Source of the DNA: Phycisphaerales bacterium
Lineage (GTDB): Bacteria > Planctomycetota > Phycisphaerae > Sedimentisphaerales > Anaerohalosphaeraceae
DNA: 5,258 nucleotides
NCBI GenBank assembly: GCA_011055475.1
Contig: DSDH01000614.1
Span: 1-5,258 of the forward strand
Reading direction: 5' to 3'
Shown here: piece by piece, positions 4,224 to 5,258 of the stretch
How the letters are laid out: each line of letters starts with the position of its first letter
Numbering within the stretch: position 1 is the stretch's first letter
Translations under genes and position numbers: made by a program
Notes under the pieces: model-generated
Told to the model about the DNA's origin: nothing
The model's database searches: none
Seen by the model: only the letters and a program-made list of their open reading frames with translations

Positions 4224-5258
4224 CTACCGCCCCTGCTCCATCAGGGCGATGAACGCGGCGAAGAGGTACGCCGAATCGTGCGGGCCGGGGGAGGCCTCCG
4301 GGTGGTACTGCACGCTAAAGGCCCGCTTCCGGGCGCAGCGGATGCCCTCGTTGGTCTGGTCGTTGAGGTTCACATGCGTGACGTCCACCCCGGCGGGCAG
4401 CGTCTCGACATCGACGCAAAAACCATGGTTCTGGCTGGTGATCTCGACGGCGCCGGTATCCAGGTTCTTGACCGGGTGGTTGGCGCCGTGATGGCCGAAC
4501 TTGAGCTTGTAGGTCTTGGCCCCCAGCGCCAACGCCAGAAGCTGATGCCCCAGGCAGATGCCGAAGATGGGCTTTTTGCCCAGCAGGCCGCGGATCGTCG
4601 CGATGGCCACACCCACCGCCGCCGGGTCGCCCGGCCCGTTGCTCAAGAACACGCCGTCCGGGTGCCGTTGCAGGACCTCCTCGGCGCTCGCCGCCGCAGG
4701 CACGACCGTCACCGCGCAGCCCTGCGACCGCAAGAGCCGCAGGATGTTGTACTTGATGCCGTAATCGAACGCCACGACCCGGTACTTCACCGGCGGCTTG
4801 TGCGCCTCGCCCGTCAGCACGTCCACGACCGGCTCGTCCCAGTCGTAAGGCGCCTCCACCGTCACGTCGCGGACGATGTCCCGCCCCACCAGGCCGGGGT
4901 AGCGGTCCAGCTTGGCCCGCAACGCGTCCAGGTCCGTCGGCACCGAGGAGATAATCCCGCGCATGGCCCCCTGCTCCCGGATGTGCCGCACGAGCCGCCG
5001 CGTGTCGATGCCCTGCACGCCGACGACGCCGTGGGCCCGCAGGTACTCATCGAGCGACCGGCCGCTTCGCCAGTTGCTCGGATGCGGGCAGTTCTCCTTG
5101 ACCACGAACCCCCGCACAAACGGCCGGCGGCTCTCCACGTCCTCGTTGTTCGTGCCGTAGTTGCCGATCAGCGGGTACGTCATCGTCACGATCTGCTCGT
5201 TGTACGACGGATCGGTCAGGATCTCCTGGTAACCGGTCATGGCCGTGTTGAATACCAC
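4224..5258 (-). CDS. carA: Carbamoyl-phosphate synthase small (glutaminase) subunit, 5' partial
   Basis: CarA hydrolyses glutamine and channels ammonia to CarB, which makes carbamoyl phosphate for pyrimidine and arginine synthesis in the cytoplasm. The visible 344 residues begin at 'VVFNTAMTGYQEILTDPSY', which is near residue 30 of E. coli CarA, so roughly 30 N-terminal residues and the start codon lie beyond the right edge. The GTG at 5258 is an internal valine codon. The CPSase small-subunit N-domain (about 1-130) includes 'YPLIGNYGTN' and 'VVGVQGIDTRRLVRHIR'. The class I glutamine amidotransferase domain (about 160-340) includes 'LSNGPGDP', the nucleophile Cys235 in 'GICLGHQ', 'SQNHGF', and the catalytic His319 and Glu321 in 'QYHPEASPGP'. 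All triad residues are intact. carB is not downstream: the next gene in the same direction is the unrelated small gene 80 bp away. No clear terminator separates them, so some read-through is possible. Confidence 0.97.
   Translation of the reverse strand: MVFNTAMTGYQEILTDPSYNEQIVTMTYPLIGNYGTNNEDVESRRPFVRGFVVKENCPHPSNWRSGRSLDEYLRAHGVVGVQGIDTRRLVRHIREQGAMRGIISSVPTDLDALRAKLDRYPGLVGRDIVRDVTVEAPYDWDEPVVDVLTGEAHKPPVKYRVVAFDYGIKYNILRLLRSQGCAVTVVPAAASAEEVLQRHPDGVFLSNGPGDPAAVGVAIATIRGLLGKKPIFGICLGHQLLALALGAKTYKLKFGHHGANHPVKNLDTGAVEITSQNHGFCVDVETLPAGVDVTHVNLNDQTNEGIRCARKRAFSVQYHPEASPGPHDSAYLFAAFIALMEQGR

Overview
The window looks like chromosome from a GC-rich member of the Planctomycetota, most likely a Phycisphaerae/Sedimentisphaerales-type lineage. 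This rests on three things: a secreted PQQ-propeller/LamG protein ending in a dockerin-like calcium-loop pair of the 'DLNxDxxVDxxDLAVLxxxWL' style, tandem H-X9-DG pseudopilin-like proteins, and a MLNEDY-type nucleotidyltransferase with a small overlapping partner. All three are habits I associate with planctomycete genomes. The assignment is from pattern memory, not a search.

Layout. Plus strand, 1-3521: three co-directional genes. The first (to 1712) is the C-terminal part of a large extracellular beta-propeller protein with an inserted concanavalin/LamG-like domain and a terminal dockerin-like module; its 5' end lies outside the window. After 34 bp comes an H-X9-DG pseudopilin-like membrane-anchored protein (1747-2574), and 50 bp later its paralogue (2625-3521). 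The short gaps and good Shine-Dalgarno sites suggest one operon for surface or secreted proteins. Minus strand, 3540-5258: read in the direction of transcription, the 3' part of carA (carbamoyl-phosphate synthase glutamine-hydrolysing subunit, 5258-4224), an 80-bp spacer holding a strong sigma70-like promoter, a 71-codon small protein (4143-3928), and a minimal nucleotidyltransferase (3983-3540) that overlaps it by 56 nt. The two strands converge with only 18 bp between stop codons.

How the genes fit together. carA is housekeeping pyrimidine/arginine metabolism and probably unrelated to the rest. The small gene plus nucleotidyltransferase form a self-contained, probably co-translated pair with its own promoter. 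This looks like a toxin-antitoxin-like or regulatory two-gene module whose small member I cannot assign to a characterised family. The plus-strand genes probably encode cell-surface components: a propeller/lectin-like protein and two pseudopilins that keep the pilin helix and Glu+5 but have lost the Gly(-1) of the prepilin-peptidase site.

The most interesting items are the nucleotidyltransferase/small-protein pair with its promoter (possible leaderless start, palindrome in the spacer) and the matched loss of the cleavage glycine in the two tandem pseudopilins. No RNA genes, CRISPR arrays, IS elements or integration sites were seen. No stretch over 300 bases lacks a gene.
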